The notes under the pieces: generated by a model
The model's database searches: none
What the model saw: only the letters and a program-made list of their open reading frames with translations
What the model was told of the DNA's origin: nothing
Translations under genes and position numbers: made by a program
From: Seribacter sulfatis
Lineage (GTDB): Bacteria; Verrucomicrobiota; Verrucomicrobiia; Opitutales; Seribacteraceae
DNA length: 64,000 nucleotides
Direction of reading: 5' to 3'
Assembly: GCF_964187635.1 (NCBI RefSeq)
Contig: NZ_CAXLMO010000015.1
Span: 1 to 64,000, forward strand
Shown here: piece by piece, positions 24,135-32,826 of the stretch
How positions within the stretch are numbered: position 1 is the first letter of the stretch
Layout: each line of letters starts with the position of its first letter

Positions 24135-27100
24135 TTAACGCAATCGAGCAATCAAATCTTTTGATTCAACCGAATCCCCTACCTTGACTAAAAGTTCGTC
24201 TACCGTACCGGTTGCCGAGGCGTAGAGTGTAGTTTGCATTTTCATGGCCTCTAACACCGCGATTTTTTCTCCTTTTGCAATCGTCTTCCCCACGCTTGTG
24301 GAAATACTGCTGACCATTGCAGGGATTGGTGCCGCCACATGCTTAGGATTAGCGGGGTCTGCCTTTTCCCGAGCTCTCGTTTCAGCTTTAACAGATTTAT
24401 CCTGCACTATTGTGCTTCGTGCTTTTCCATTTAATTCGAACGACAATGTTCTTTCTCCCTTTTCATCGGGATCTCCAATATGAAGCAATTTAATAAATAA
24501 GGTTTTTCCTTCCTCAATCTTAATTGCAATCTCTTCCCCTGGCTCAAGTCCATGAAAATAAGCGGTGGTGGGAAGGACTGAAACATCTCCGTACAAGGAC
24601 CTGAAATTTTGAAAATCTTCAAAAACTTTTGGGTACATCACACTTGAAAACAAGTCATCTTGAGAAGCTTTTCTTCCCAGCTTCTTGGTCAACGCTGTTG
24701 CCTCTTTTTTGAGGTCAATCTTAGGTGCAGATGCACCGGGACGACCCCGGAGTGCTTTTCTCTTTCCCAAGATAACTTTTTGAATGGCTTTGGGCCAACC
24801 TCCCTTAGGTTGACCAAGGTTTCCTGACAATAGATCAATTACAGACTCAGGGAAACCAGTCTCAGGCGGTAAGTTTAGTAAATCTTCCGGCTTTACTCCT
24901 TTAGTAATTAGGAAAATAGCTAAGTCACCAACACTCTTACTGCTTGGTGTCACTTTCACGATATCTCCCAGCATTTTGTTTACCTCTTGATAAGTTTTAA
25001 CCACATCAGGCCATCTTTTACCCAGTCCAAGCGCACTCGCTTGTTCACGTAAGTTGGTGTATTGACCACCTGGCATCTGATGTTGGAAAACTTCTGCACT
25101 TCCAAAGGGGGGCGAGCTGTCAAAAGGAGAGTAATATTGCCTGACCGCTTCCCAATAAATTGATAACTGGTTCAATGCATCCACATCCAACCCAGTAGAA
25201 CGAGGTGAATTACGTAACGAGTGAACAATCGAATTTAGATTCGGCTGACTGGTGCAGCCAGAAAGTGAGGAAATAGCCAAGTCCACCACATCCACTCCCG
25301 CTTCACTGGCTTTTAAGACAGAAGCAGCAGCAATACCACTTGAATCATGCGTGTGAAAATGGATCGGTAATGAAACTTCGTTCTTCAGCGCTTTTACTAA
25401 CCGGTAAGCTGCAATGGGGTGACAAAGTCCGGCCATATCCTTAATGGCAAGAATATGGGCACCCATTTTTTCTAATTCTTTCGCGAGATCGACATAATAT
25501 TTGAGCGCATACTTTTCTTCAGTTGAGTCAGTGAAATCTCCTGTAAAACAAAGAGATGCCTCACATAGTGAATTTGTCTTTTCGCTCACCGTCTCCATTG
25601 CCACTTTTAAATTGGGCAAATAATTTAAGGAATCAAAAATTCTAAAAATATCCATTCCCGCTTCGGATGAATGGATGATAAATTCACGCACCACATTATC
25701 TGGATAATTGGCATAACCAACTGCATTCGAGCCACGAAGTAGCATCTGAAAGAGAACATTGGGAATTTTTTCACGCAGATGCCTGAGGCGTTCATACGGA
25801 GATTCCCCAAGAAAACGCATACAGGTATCGAAAGTAGCTCCCCCCCACATCTCCAAACTAAAGAGTCCGGAGGCCCGGCGTGCGATAAAGTCAGATACTG
25901 CGGTCATATCATAGGTTCTCATTCTCGCCGCAAAAAGAGACTGATGAGCATCCCTTAAAGTGGTGTCGGTCACCAAAAGAGACTTTTGATCCCTCATCCA
26001 TTTTGAAAACTTCTGAGGACCTTTTTCAAGTAGTAAGTCACGAGTTCCCCGGGGAGGAGAAACCTTGGCATCATATTCAGGTTCGATCAATGGAAGCGGT
26101 GCCTCTATGCGTTCCCTCCCCTTCACTTGAGGGTTCCCGTTCACAATAATTTCCCCAAGGTAACTGAGTAATTTGGAAGCCCGGTCCCTGCGTGCTTTAA
26201 AGCGAAAGAGATCGGGGGTAACATCGATCATTCGAGTGGTCGCATTTCCCTCTACGAAATCCTTATGATTGATTACATTTTCAAGAAATGGAATATTGGT
26301 TTTTACTCCACGAATACGCATTTCCCTGAGGGCCCGATGCATTCGGGCCAGTGCTTGAGATAAGTTGGATCCCGAGGTCGTAAGCTTAACTAACAGAGAA
26401 TCGTAAAAGGGAGTAATTATGGCACCCGTATCCCCCATTGCTCCATCCAAGCGCACACCAAAACCAGCGGCTGAACGGTAACTCAAAATCTTACCATAAT
26501 CGGGAGCAAAGTCTTTCTCTGGATCCTCAGTGGTAACTCGACACTGAATGGCACATCCATTACGTGGAATATTTTCCTGGGAAGGAATTCCTATGTCTTT
26601 CCCATGTAAAGACTTGTTCATTGCCACAAGGATTTGGGAGCGGACAATATCGATTCCTGTAATCTGTTCAGTTACAGTATGTTCAACCTGAATCCGTGGA
26701 TTCATCTCGATGAAGAACCATTCGTTGGTGTCTTGATCCAGAAGGAATTCTACCGTTCCTGCATTGTCATAGCCGATTTTTCGCGCAAGTTCAACTCCCG
26801 CATCACAAAGATTATCCACGACCTCCTTGGGCAAACCAATAGACGGAGCAACTTCGACCACCTTTTGGTACCTTCTTTGCACGGAACAATCTCGCTCATG
26901 CAAATGAACAATATTTCCCTTTCGATCTCCTAATATTTGAACTTCTAAATGCTTCGCACGTCCAACATACCTCTCGAGAAAAACGGATGAATTCCCAAAA
27001 GCACGTTCCGCCTCTCCCTGGGCTTCTTCGAGCATTGCTTTTAAATCCTCTTCTTTATTTACCACTCGCATTCCACGACCACCGCCTCCAAAGGCGGCTT

Positions 27101-27572
27101 TGATAATTAATGGAAAGCCAATTTTACGACCCCACTTGAGAGCATCTGCAGGTTTTGAAACCGCACTCGGAGTAGCTGGTAGAGTAGGAACCCCCGCCGC
27201 ATCGGCAGCTTTCTTGGCGGCCACTTTATCTCCCATATTTTCAAGTAATTCCGGACGCGGTCCAATAAAGGTAATTCCCGCATCCTCACATGCACGGGCA
27301 AAATGAGCATTTTCGGATAAGAAACCGTAGCCAGGGTGAATCATATCGACACCTTTATCCTTCGCGAGGGTAATGATCGAATCGATGTCAAGATAAGCGG
27401 CGACCGGACCTTTTCCCTTCCCCACTAGATAAGCTTCGTCTGCCTTGAAGCGATGAACTCCAAAACGATCTTCCTCCGCGTAAATTGCAACAGTGCGCAG
27501 GTTTAATTCGGTTGCTGAACGAAAAATACGCACTGCAATTTCGCTACGATTGGCGACTAGGAGTTTCTTCAT
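24135..27572 (-). CDS. pyc: Pyruvate carboxylase
   Basis: The ATG at 27572 gives 1,145 residues starting MKKLLVANRSEIAVRIFRSA, as in the family; a longer frame from 27611 adds 13 unlikely residues. Domains in order are biotin carboxylase (AFGGGGRGMRVV, EMNPRIQVEHTVTE), carboxyltransferase (DTTLRDAHQSLFAARMRTYD, HFHTHDSSG) and a biotinyl carrier domain (VLEAMKMQTT, about 35 residues from the end). This is the single-chain enzyme that makes oxaloacetate from pyruvate, bicarbonate and ATP, replenishing the TCA cycle and feeding gluconeogenesis. It acts in the cytoplasm as a tetramer and needs biotin attached by BirA, not encoded here. Confidence 0.98.
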   Translation of the reverse strand: MKKLLVANRSEIAVRIFRSATELNLRTVAIYAEEDRFGVHRFKADEAYLVGKGKGPVAAYLDIDSIITLAKDKGVDMIHPGYGFLSENAHFARACEDAGITFIGPRPELLENMGDKVAAKKAADAAGVPTLPATPSAVSKPADALKWGRKIGFPLIIKAAFGGGGRGMRVVNKEEDLKAMLEEAQGEAERAFGNSSVFLERYVGRAKHLEVQILGDRKGNIVHLHERDCSVQRRYQKVVEVAPSIGLPKEVVDNLCDAGVELARKIGYDNAGTVEFLLDQDTNEWFFIEMNPRIQVEHTVTEQITGIDIVRSQILVAMNKSLHGKDIGIPSQENIPRNGCAIQCRVTTEDPEKDFAPDYGKILSYRSAAGFGVRLDGAMGDTGAIITPFYDSLLVKLTTSGSNLSQALARMHRALREMRIRGVKTNIPFLENVINHKDFVEGNATTRMIDVTPDLFRFKARRDRASKLLSYLGEIIVNGNPQVKGRERIEAPLPLIEPEYDAKVSPPRGTRDLLLEKGPQKFSKWMRDQKSLLVTDTTLRDAHQSLFAARMRTYDMTAVSDFIARRASGLFSLEMWGGATFDTCMRFLGESPYERLRHLREKIPNVLFQMLLRGSNAVGYANYPDNVVREFIIHSSEAGMDIFRIFDSLNYLPNLKVAMETVSEKTNSLCEASLCFTGDFTDSTEEKYALKYYVDLAKELEKMGAHILAIKDMAGLCHPIAAYRLVKALKNEVSLPIHFHTHDSSGIAAASVLKASEAGVDVVDLAISSLSGCTSQPNLNSIVHSLRNSPRSTGLDVDALNQLSIYWEAVRQYYSPFDSSPPFGSAEVFQHQMPGGQYTNLREQASALGLGKRWPDVVKTYQEVNKMLGDIVKVTPSSKSVGDLAIFLITKGVKPEDLLNLPPETGFPESVIDLLSGNLGQPKGGWPKAIQKVILGKRKALRGRPGASAPKIDLKKEATALTKKLGRKASQDDLFSSVMYPKVFEDFQNFRSLYGDVSVLPTTAYFHGLEPGEEIAIKIEEGKTLFIKLLHIGDPDEKGERTLSFELNGKARSTIVQDKSVKAETRAREKADPANPKHVAAPIPAMVSSISTSVGKTIAKGEKIAVLEAMKMQTTLYASATGTVDELLVKVGDSVESKDLIARLR

Positions 27573-27638
27573 AAAATAAAGGATGGGGTTAGTAATCCAA
27601 ACCTTATCCAATGCATAAAACTAAAGGTTTTTTCAATA

Positions 27639-28556
27639 TTAAAAAGCTTTGAGTAAGGAAGTATTATCAAAAAACCACAAAATAGGATCAAACCAAGAAT
27701 CAATTACTTCGGATGCCCCCCCAAGATAAATAATTCCACCTATCGCTAAATAAGGGCCAAACGGAACCTCGGCTCCCCATTGTAAATTCTTGTCTGAATT
27801 TTCATTTTCGGTACTTTTACTAAAACATTTTTGAAAAATCATTAATGGAAGTAATAAAAGAGTTCCCAATAATGCACCGCCAAAAATTGCAAATATTGCA
27901 CCTTTCCAACCACAAAACGCACCAATACATCCCAACAATTTAACATCTCCTTCGCCCAGTGCTTCTCTCCCAAATCCAATATGGGCAAGGGTACCAATCC
28001 AATAAAGTAAAGAGGAGCCAATCAGGAGGCCTAGTAACGAATTGAAACCACTCGCAAAATGGGAAAGCCAGGTTTGATCAAATCCCATTTCATTAAGTTC
28101 TGGGAATGTGAAACAGAATAAAACGCCCAAAACCGCCCCCCCCACGCTAAACCGATCGGGTATAAGCATGGTTTCATAATCAATCACAATCACCACGATC
28201 ATAATCCAAGAAAAAAGGAGCCGGGCGAGTAAAGAGACCAGATCTAAGTCGAGCGAGTATAGGTAGGCAAAATAGGCAAAGACAAGTCCCACTGAAACTT
28301 CGATTAACCAATAACGTAAAGGGATCGAAAAAGCACAACAACCAGCCTGCCCCTTTTGGTAAAGCCATGTAATTATCGGTATATTTCTAAACCACGGTAT
28401 ACTTGTCCCGCAGCCCGGGCAGTGGGAAGAAGGTAAGATAATGGACTTCCCCATCGGTATTCGATGGGCGCACACATTGAGGAAACTACCCAAAACGGTA
28501 CCCAGTACAAAACCGAAGTAAGGTAAAACCAAGGGGGTTAGAAAAATTTCAGGCAC
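27639..28556 (-). CDS. Type IV prepilin peptidase (A24 family)
   Basis: I favour a GTG at 28556, 5 bp after the aroE stop (305 residues); the ATG at 28628 lies inside aroE and would add residues unlike the family. FGFVLGTVLGSFLNVCAHRI is the N-terminal membrane signature. A HCPGCGTSIPWFRNIPII segment gives the first Cys pair, with GCC further on as a non-canonical second pair. The two catalytic aspartates are in IDYETMLIPD and GEGDVKLLG. The enzyme cleaves and N-methylates type IV pilin or type II pseudopilin precursors in the inner membrane. No pilin or secretion gene is adjacent. Confidence 0.9.
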   Translation of the reverse strand: MPEIFLTPLVLPYFGFVLGTVLGSFLNVCAHRIPMGKSIILPSSHCPGCGTSIPWFRNIPIITWLYQKGQAGCCAFSIPLRYWLIEVSVGLVFAYFAYLYSLDLDLVSLLARLLFSWIMIVVIVIDYETMLIPDRFSVGGAVLGVLFCFTFPELNEMGFDQTWLSHFASGFNSLLGLLIGSSLLYWIGTLAHIGFGREALGEGDVKLLGCIGAFCGWKGAIFAIFGGALLGTLLLLPLMIFQKCFSKSTENENSDKNLQWGAEVPFGPYLAIGGIIYLGGASEVIDSWFDPILWFFDNTSLLKAF

Positions 28557-28561
28557 CAGAT

Positions 28562-29473
28562 TTAATGAGTAATTGCGGCATGAGCCCCTGAATACATCGC
28601 AGTTACAGAAATCTCCTTCCCGGTCCATATTTCCAACGACCGAACCGCCTGATGTACCAGCATTGACAATCCATTCTCGTGTGCCATTCCCCGTGCTTTT
28701 GCATCTCTAAGCAGAGGGGTTTCGGCAGGATTATATATCATATCATATACCCGTGTGGATTCTGAAAAATGGGCAAGGGACAGGGGAGAAGGGTCACCTT
28801 CATTTAAACCAAGTGAAGTTGCATTGATGATGACGATTTTTTCATGATTATAAATTTCGGGGGCTATTTGACTGATTTCAAAGGGAATCACATTTTTTAC
28901 ATCAAATGACTTACTCAAATTCTCTACCAGTTCACCAAGCCGATTAGAGGAACGGTTTCCAATCCATATTGTAGGACATCCCCGAGATAAGGCCTGAGCG
29001 GCGGCCGCTCGTGCTGCTCCACCGGCACCAAGAATTAGAACAGGAGTTGATTCTAAAGAAACTGCCAATTCTCCAGCCAACGCATTCTCGATACCATATC
29101 CATCCGAATTAAAGCCCTGCCATTCCTGCCCATTGAGCATCAAGGTGTTGACGGCTCCGATACTTCGAGCCTCCTCGTTGATTGTATCAAGCAATGAAAA
29201 GACCTCTACCTTATGTGGAATGGTAAGGTTTAATCCCCGATACCCGCACTCCCTTAGACATTCTAACGCGGGACCTAGATTCTTGGATTCAACTTCTACT
29301 TTATGGTAGACCCAATTTGAAAAGGAAGGAAAGCGAGTACACAGTTCGGCGAGAGCCGCTTTATGTAGTTGAGGACTGATCGAATGCGCAATTGGCGAGC
29401 CTAAAACTGCCAAGCCCACTTGTCCGCGAGGGAGGGGAACGAGATCCTCAATCAATAAAGGTGCCTCAGGCAT
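28562..29473 (-). CDS. aroE: Shikimate dehydrogenase
   Basis: The ATG at 29473 gives 303 residues; an in-frame ATG at 29506 is possible but overlaps the upstream gene more. Conserved sites are LGSPIAHSISPQLHKAAL, NLTIPHK (catalytic Lys), FNSDGYGIENAL (catalytic Asp) and the NADP-binding GAGGAARAAAAQAL. It reduces 3-dehydroshikimate to shikimate in aromatic amino acid synthesis. It overlaps the SirB1-type gene by 8 bp and is followed by the prepilin peptidase gene after 5 bp, so three unrelated functions share a transcript. Confidence 0.95.
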   Translation of the reverse strand: MPEAPLLIEDLVPLPRGQVGLAVLGSPIAHSISPQLHKAALAELCTRFPSFSNWVYHKVEVESKNLGPALECLRECGYRGLNLTIPHKVEVFSLLDTINEEARSIGAVNTLMLNGQEWQGFNSDGYGIENALAGELAVSLESTPVLILGAGGAARAAAAQALSRGCPTIWIGNRSSNRLGELVENLSKSFDVKNVIPFEISQIAPEIYNHEKIVIINATSLGLNEGDPSPLSLAHFSESTRVYDMIYNPAETPLLRDAKARGMAHENGLSMLVHQAVRSLEIWTGKEISVTAMYSGAHAAITH

Positions 29474-30341
29474 TAGTCTCTCTTTGATGAACCCGCTCAA
29501 ATTCATTTACAAAATTTTGAAACAGAATCGAGTTTTCCTCATCTCCCAATTTAGCGTATTGTTGAACGAGATTTCGGCACCCTCTCGTTAATGTTTCTGC
29601 TACGGTTACCGGTAAAAGATAGGAGCCTGAATTTTCGATAGAAGAATCATCAAGGAAGTCTTCCATTTGTTCGATTTCCAAGAATTTACCACCCGACCAG
29701 GCATCGATATAAAAAGGCTTATTATCTGAAAAACAACCCACCATAAAACGTCCGGGTAAGCCAATAGGTTCGAGTTCCAGCCCAATTCGCCTGGCCACCA
29801 AAAGGTACACCATGGAGAGGGTAATGGGTAAGCCCCTTCTTCTTTCCAAGACACAATGCAAAAAACTGTTTTGAGGATCCGAAAAGTCCTTACTTGCCGC
29901 ACGAAAATTAAACTCATGAAAAAGGACCCGGTTCAAAACCGAGCAAATTTCCTTCGAACTATGGGGAGGAAGCAAAAGCTCTCTGGCACGATCAGCTAAA
30001 CGATCTAAAAAGAGAGTGGAAGAAGAAATGTCCAAACCTGGAAAAATAGTTCGATCCAATAAGAACCAACCAGATTCAAGCTCGTACCGTAATGAACGTA
30101 TAAAGCTAAGAAAATCGCCTACCCCATCAACCCATCCCAGTTGAACGAGGAGACTATGAGCATGCTTAGCTAAAAGATTGTCCGGTTCCCGCATTACTTG
30201 TTCTAAGAAGCGAATCCCCTCATTCGGACATTTGGTAAGATAATCAATCAAACCTTTACGAACGACCGGGCTTTCATCATCCAATAATCGACGAACTTGA
30301 TTCCAGCTATCATCGTTTTTTACTTTTAAACCTTTCTTCAT
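29466..30341 (-). CDS. SirB1/transglutaminase-like (Transglut_core2) protein
   Basis: The 291-residue product has a helical N-terminal part, with HEAT-like wording such as SPVVRKGLIDYLTKCP. The Transglut_core2 core follows: LFHEFNFRAASKDFSDPQNS, then LERRRGLPITLSMVYLLVAR, GLPGRFMVGC and a late FYIDAWSGGKFL. These fit the SirB1 family, whose biochemical function is not established. It is cytoplasmic by sequence. It heads the aroE/prepilin peptidase cluster and overlaps aroE. Confidence 0.85.
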   Translation of the reverse strand: MKKGLKVKNDDSWNQVRRLLDDESPVVRKGLIDYLTKCPNEGIRFLEQVMREPDNLLAKHAHSLLVQLGWVDGVGDFLSFIRSLRYELESGWFLLDRTIFPGLDISSSTLFLDRLADRARELLLPPHSSKEICSVLNRVLFHEFNFRAASKDFSDPQNSFLHCVLERRRGLPITLSMVYLLVARRIGLELEPIGLPGRFMVGCFSDNKPFYIDAWSGGKFLEIEQMEDFLDDSSIENSGSYLLPVTVAETLTRGCRNLVQQYAKLGDEENSILFQNFVNEFERVHQRETNA

Positions 30342-30403
30342 TTAAGTGCCAATATTTGCGCCTTCCATGAATCGGGGCAAGCCTAGTTCTATATCCAAAA
30401 GAT

Positions 30404-31096
30404 TCAAGACCTATGCCCAAAAAGCCCCGAACCCACACGAATCATGGTACTACCTTCCATTACTGCTTCCTGTAAATCTCCGCTCATTCCCATTGAAAGT
30501 TCGGTTAAAGGAAGGTTGAATTGAGAAGACAATCGATCTCTTAAAATTCGTAATTTTGAAAACGCATCCCTCGCAATAGTAGGTTCATTGGGTGCAAAAG
30601 GAGCAATTGTCATTAAACCCTCAATTCTAATCGTAGAAAAACCCATGGCTTCTTCCAGTAGGCTCTTACATTCCTCTTCTGCAAGTCCAGCCTTAGCAGG
30701 GTCTTTACCGGTATTGACCTGAATAAAAATACCCAATTGATCATTCGATTTTTCTAACGCTTGATTCAACTTGTTCAAAACTTTGCTCGAATCCACCGTT
30801 TGAACCCGAGAAAATCGACCGGCAACCAGCTTGGCTTTATTACTCTGCAAATGCCCAATTAAATCCCAATTGATTCCTTCAATTCCAACTTGCTTTTCAA
30901 TTGCTTCCTGGACTCGATTTTCACCAACCCGCGAAAAACCGGCTCTCTGTGCGTAGTGAACCGCTTCAATTGGCCAATTTTTAGTGACTGGAAGAATTTG
31001 AACCTCTTCAATGGATCGATTGGCAGAGCCACATGCATTAGCAAGCTGCTCTTGTAAAAGTTCCAAGTTTTGCCTGAATTCTGCTTCCGATATCAT
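30404..31096 (-). CDS. YggS/PLPBP-type PLP homeostasis protein
   Basis: The 230-residue protein has the family PLP-binding barrel. PLP lysine lies in LPVTKNWP (usually VSKTKP), GENRVQEAIEK is next, then DWDLIGHLQSNKAKL-like WDLIGHLQSNK. The phosphate site is LSMGMSGDLQEAVMEGSTM followed by IRVGSGLFG. This family binds PLP without catalysis and balances free vitamin B6 and amino acid pools. It is divergent from the LysR gene with 64 bp between starts, so the shared region may be under LysR control. Confidence 0.93.
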   Translation of the reverse strand: MISEAEFRQNLELLQEQLANACGSANRSIEEVQILPVTKNWPIEAVHYAQRAGFSRVGENRVQEAIEKQVGIEGINWDLIGHLQSNKAKLVAGRFSRVQTVDSSKVLNKLNQALEKSNDQLGIFIQVNTGKDPAKAGLAEEECKSLLEEAMGFSTIRIEGLMTIAPFAPNEPTIARDAFSKLRILRDRLSSQFNLPLTELSMGMSGDLQEAVMEGSTMIRVGSGLFGHRS

Positions 31097-31125
31097 CTTA
31101 ATTATTAGTTTTTTGAATATTAGGT

Positions 31126-31144
31126 TTGATAATCATAAGATCAA
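31126..31144. promoter_or_regulatory. Candidate LysR operator between yggS-type and lysR-type genes
   Basis: TTGAT-N9-ATCAA (TTGATAATCATAAGATCAA) is a perfect interrupted palindrome in the 64-bp divergent intergenic region, 16 bp before the regulator's start codon. LysR-family proteins usually bind interrupted dyads with such arms in exactly this divergent location and repress their own gene. The spacing is close to, but not exactly, the classical T-N11-A core. Confidence 0.5.
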
Positions 31145-31160
31145 TTAATATCTATTATAC

Positions 31161-32057
31161 ATGCATATACAAAACTTCAAAACATTTTGCGATTTGGTTG
31201 AAACACAAAGTTTTTCAAAGGCAGCACGACTCAACGAAGTCACACAATCTGCAGTAAGTCAGCAATTAAAAGCGATGGAGAATTATTATGACATGCTGAT
31301 AATCGATCGAAACCAGAAGAAATTTCGTCTCACTCAGCAGGGAACCACTCTTTATAAAACCTTTAAGGAAATCCTCACCCTCTATGAACGCTTAAGTTGT
31401 GAAATTCAGGAAATGAGAAATGTGGTGAGTGGTTCGATCCAAATCTCGACTGTTAACAGTATCGGACTCCATGAATTACCGCCTTACTTAAAGTCATTCA
31501 TGAAGGAATTTCCGTCGGTAAACGCAAGGGTTGAATACAGGCGGGCAAACTTAGTTTATGAAGATGTATTACATGGGACTGCAGATATTGGCTTGGTCGC
31601 CTTCCCCGTGAAGCATAAAGAACTCACGATTATTCCATTTGCCACCGATGAATTAATTGTGGCAATGAATCCAAGTCATCCATTAGCGGCGAAGGACAGT
31701 CTATCCATTGAGGAACTGAAAGAGGTTGAATTCATTGCATTTGAAAAAGATATTCCCACTCGAAAAGCGACTGATCAAATTCTCAGAAACGCGGAGGTAG
31801 AAGTCTCCATCGTAATGGAATTTGATAATGTAGAAACTGTAAAGCGGGCATTGGAAATCAATGCCGGAGTCGCGATCATTCCCAAAAATACCGTTGCTAA
31901 TGAAACCGATCGAAAGCAATTGGTTACTTGCCAGTTGGATGAAGGTAAGCATATCCGACCACTCTCTCTCATTCACAAAAAGACACGTATGCTAACTCCC
32001 GCCCTTCGATCCTTTATCGAAACAATGCTACACTCTCCTTCTCATAAGGAGGAATAG
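31161..32057 (+). CDS. LysR-family transcriptional regulator
   Basis: The 298-residue length is typical. The winged helix-turn-helix is at residues 1-60 (FCDLVETQSFSKAARLNEVT, QSAVSQQLKAME), followed by a linker helix and a two-lobed periplasmic-binding-like effector domain (ISTVNSIGLHELPPYLKSF, ADIGLVAFP, VIPKNTVANE-like). The inducer cannot be read. LysR regulators often control the divergent gene, here the YggS-type gene, but other targets such as cysteine or nitrogen genes are possible. Confidence 0.93.
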   Translation: MHIQNFKTFCDLVETQSFSKAARLNEVTQSAVSQQLKAMENYYDMLIIDRNQKKFRLTQQGTTLYKTFKEILTLYERLSCEIQEMRNVVSGSIQISTVNSIGLHELPPYLKSFMKEFPSVNARVEYRRANLVYEDVLHGTADIGLVAFPVKHKELTIIPFATDELIVAMNPSHPLAAKDSLSIEELKEVEFIAFEKDIPTRKATDQILRNAEVEVSIVMEFDNVETVKRALEINAGVAIIPKNTVANETDRKQLVTCQLDEGKHIRPLSLIHKKTRMLTPALRSFIETMLHSPSHKEE

Positions 32058-32064
32058 TTTAAAA

Positions 32065-32826
32065 CTATTTTAAACCACTCGTTTTTCGAAGGTTAGCATT
32101 AAAACTTCCCACGATTACTTTACTGCTGATTTTCACAGGGATTCTTCGGCTGTCTGCAGAGTACCAAACCCGTAATATTCCATCCGGACTTTTCTTAAAT
32201 ACACCCCGTAGGTTTTGCATTTCTGGTCTGGTCTCAATTGCATAAAATTTCCCTGCAGGTACAGAAATCTTTTCCTTTTTTCCAGCTCTTACTATAATTT
32301 CCCGAAATCTTTTTCCATCACAAGTGGGCAATGTCTTTTGTTGACCAGATTGAATGTCATCAGTCCTGAAAAAGTAGGCAATTGATAAAGGATCCAGTAC
32401 TTTATTCGGGATTGCTACAGTAGACTGTACCTTTCCTCCTTCCGAGTAGACCGCTTTTTTTTGCCCATAGTCATAACGGACAACAATCTTTCGTTTCGTA
32501 CTCCCCTCCTCTTGTGATTTCCGATAAATAATGGAACGAGAGAAATCGGATGAAACTGTGCTCTCGATACTGGTCCTTACTTTATAAAATCGATCGGCAA
32601 AAGAATTAGTTCGGACGGAGAATTTCACGAGATAGCATAATTCTCCTTCCACTTCTGTCAGAGATTCAACTTGCATAATAGCTGAACCAACGGGGAAAAA
32701 ACCCCAGCTTAGATCATATTCGAGTCGCTCGCCTACTTGAAATGGAAGAGTAGAGTTTTTATCTGCAAGTGAATACTGGACAAAAGAAATAAAGGAGAAT
32801 AATAAAAAAAAGAACTTTACCATCAT
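32065..32826 (-). CDS. DUF3108 periplasmic protein
   Basis: The ATG at 32826 overlaps the glgP stop as ATGA and begins a signal peptide (MMVKFFFLLFSFISFVQYSLA); 253 residues result. LPFQVGERLEYDLSWGFFPVG opens the DUF3108 beta-sheet domain, and VRTSIESTVSSDFSRSIIYRK and RVWYSADSRRIPVKISSKV follow as in the family. DUF3108 proteins are periplasmic and of unknown function, with a fold related to lipid-carrier proteins. Translational coupling to a cytoplasmic glycogen phosphorylase is unexpected. Confidence 0.85.
   Translation of the reverse strand: MMVKFFFLLFSFISFVQYSLADKNSTLPFQVGERLEYDLSWGFFPVGSAIMQVESLTEVEGELCYLVKFSVRTNSFADRFYKVRTSIESTVSSDFSRSIIYRKSQEEGSTKRKIVVRYDYGQKKAVYSEGGKVQSTVAIPNKVLDPLSIAYFFRTDDIQSGQQKTLPTCDGKRFREIIVRAGKKEKISVPAGKFYAIETRPEMQNLRGVFKKSPDGILRVWYSADSRRIPVKISSKVIVGSFNANLRKTSGLK

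Noticed and set aside
32040..32075. AATAGTTT-A-AAACTATT palindrome at the convergent LysR/DUF3108 ends as a terminator
   Set aside because: The stem is almost all A-T with a one-base centre and no T-run follows on either strand.
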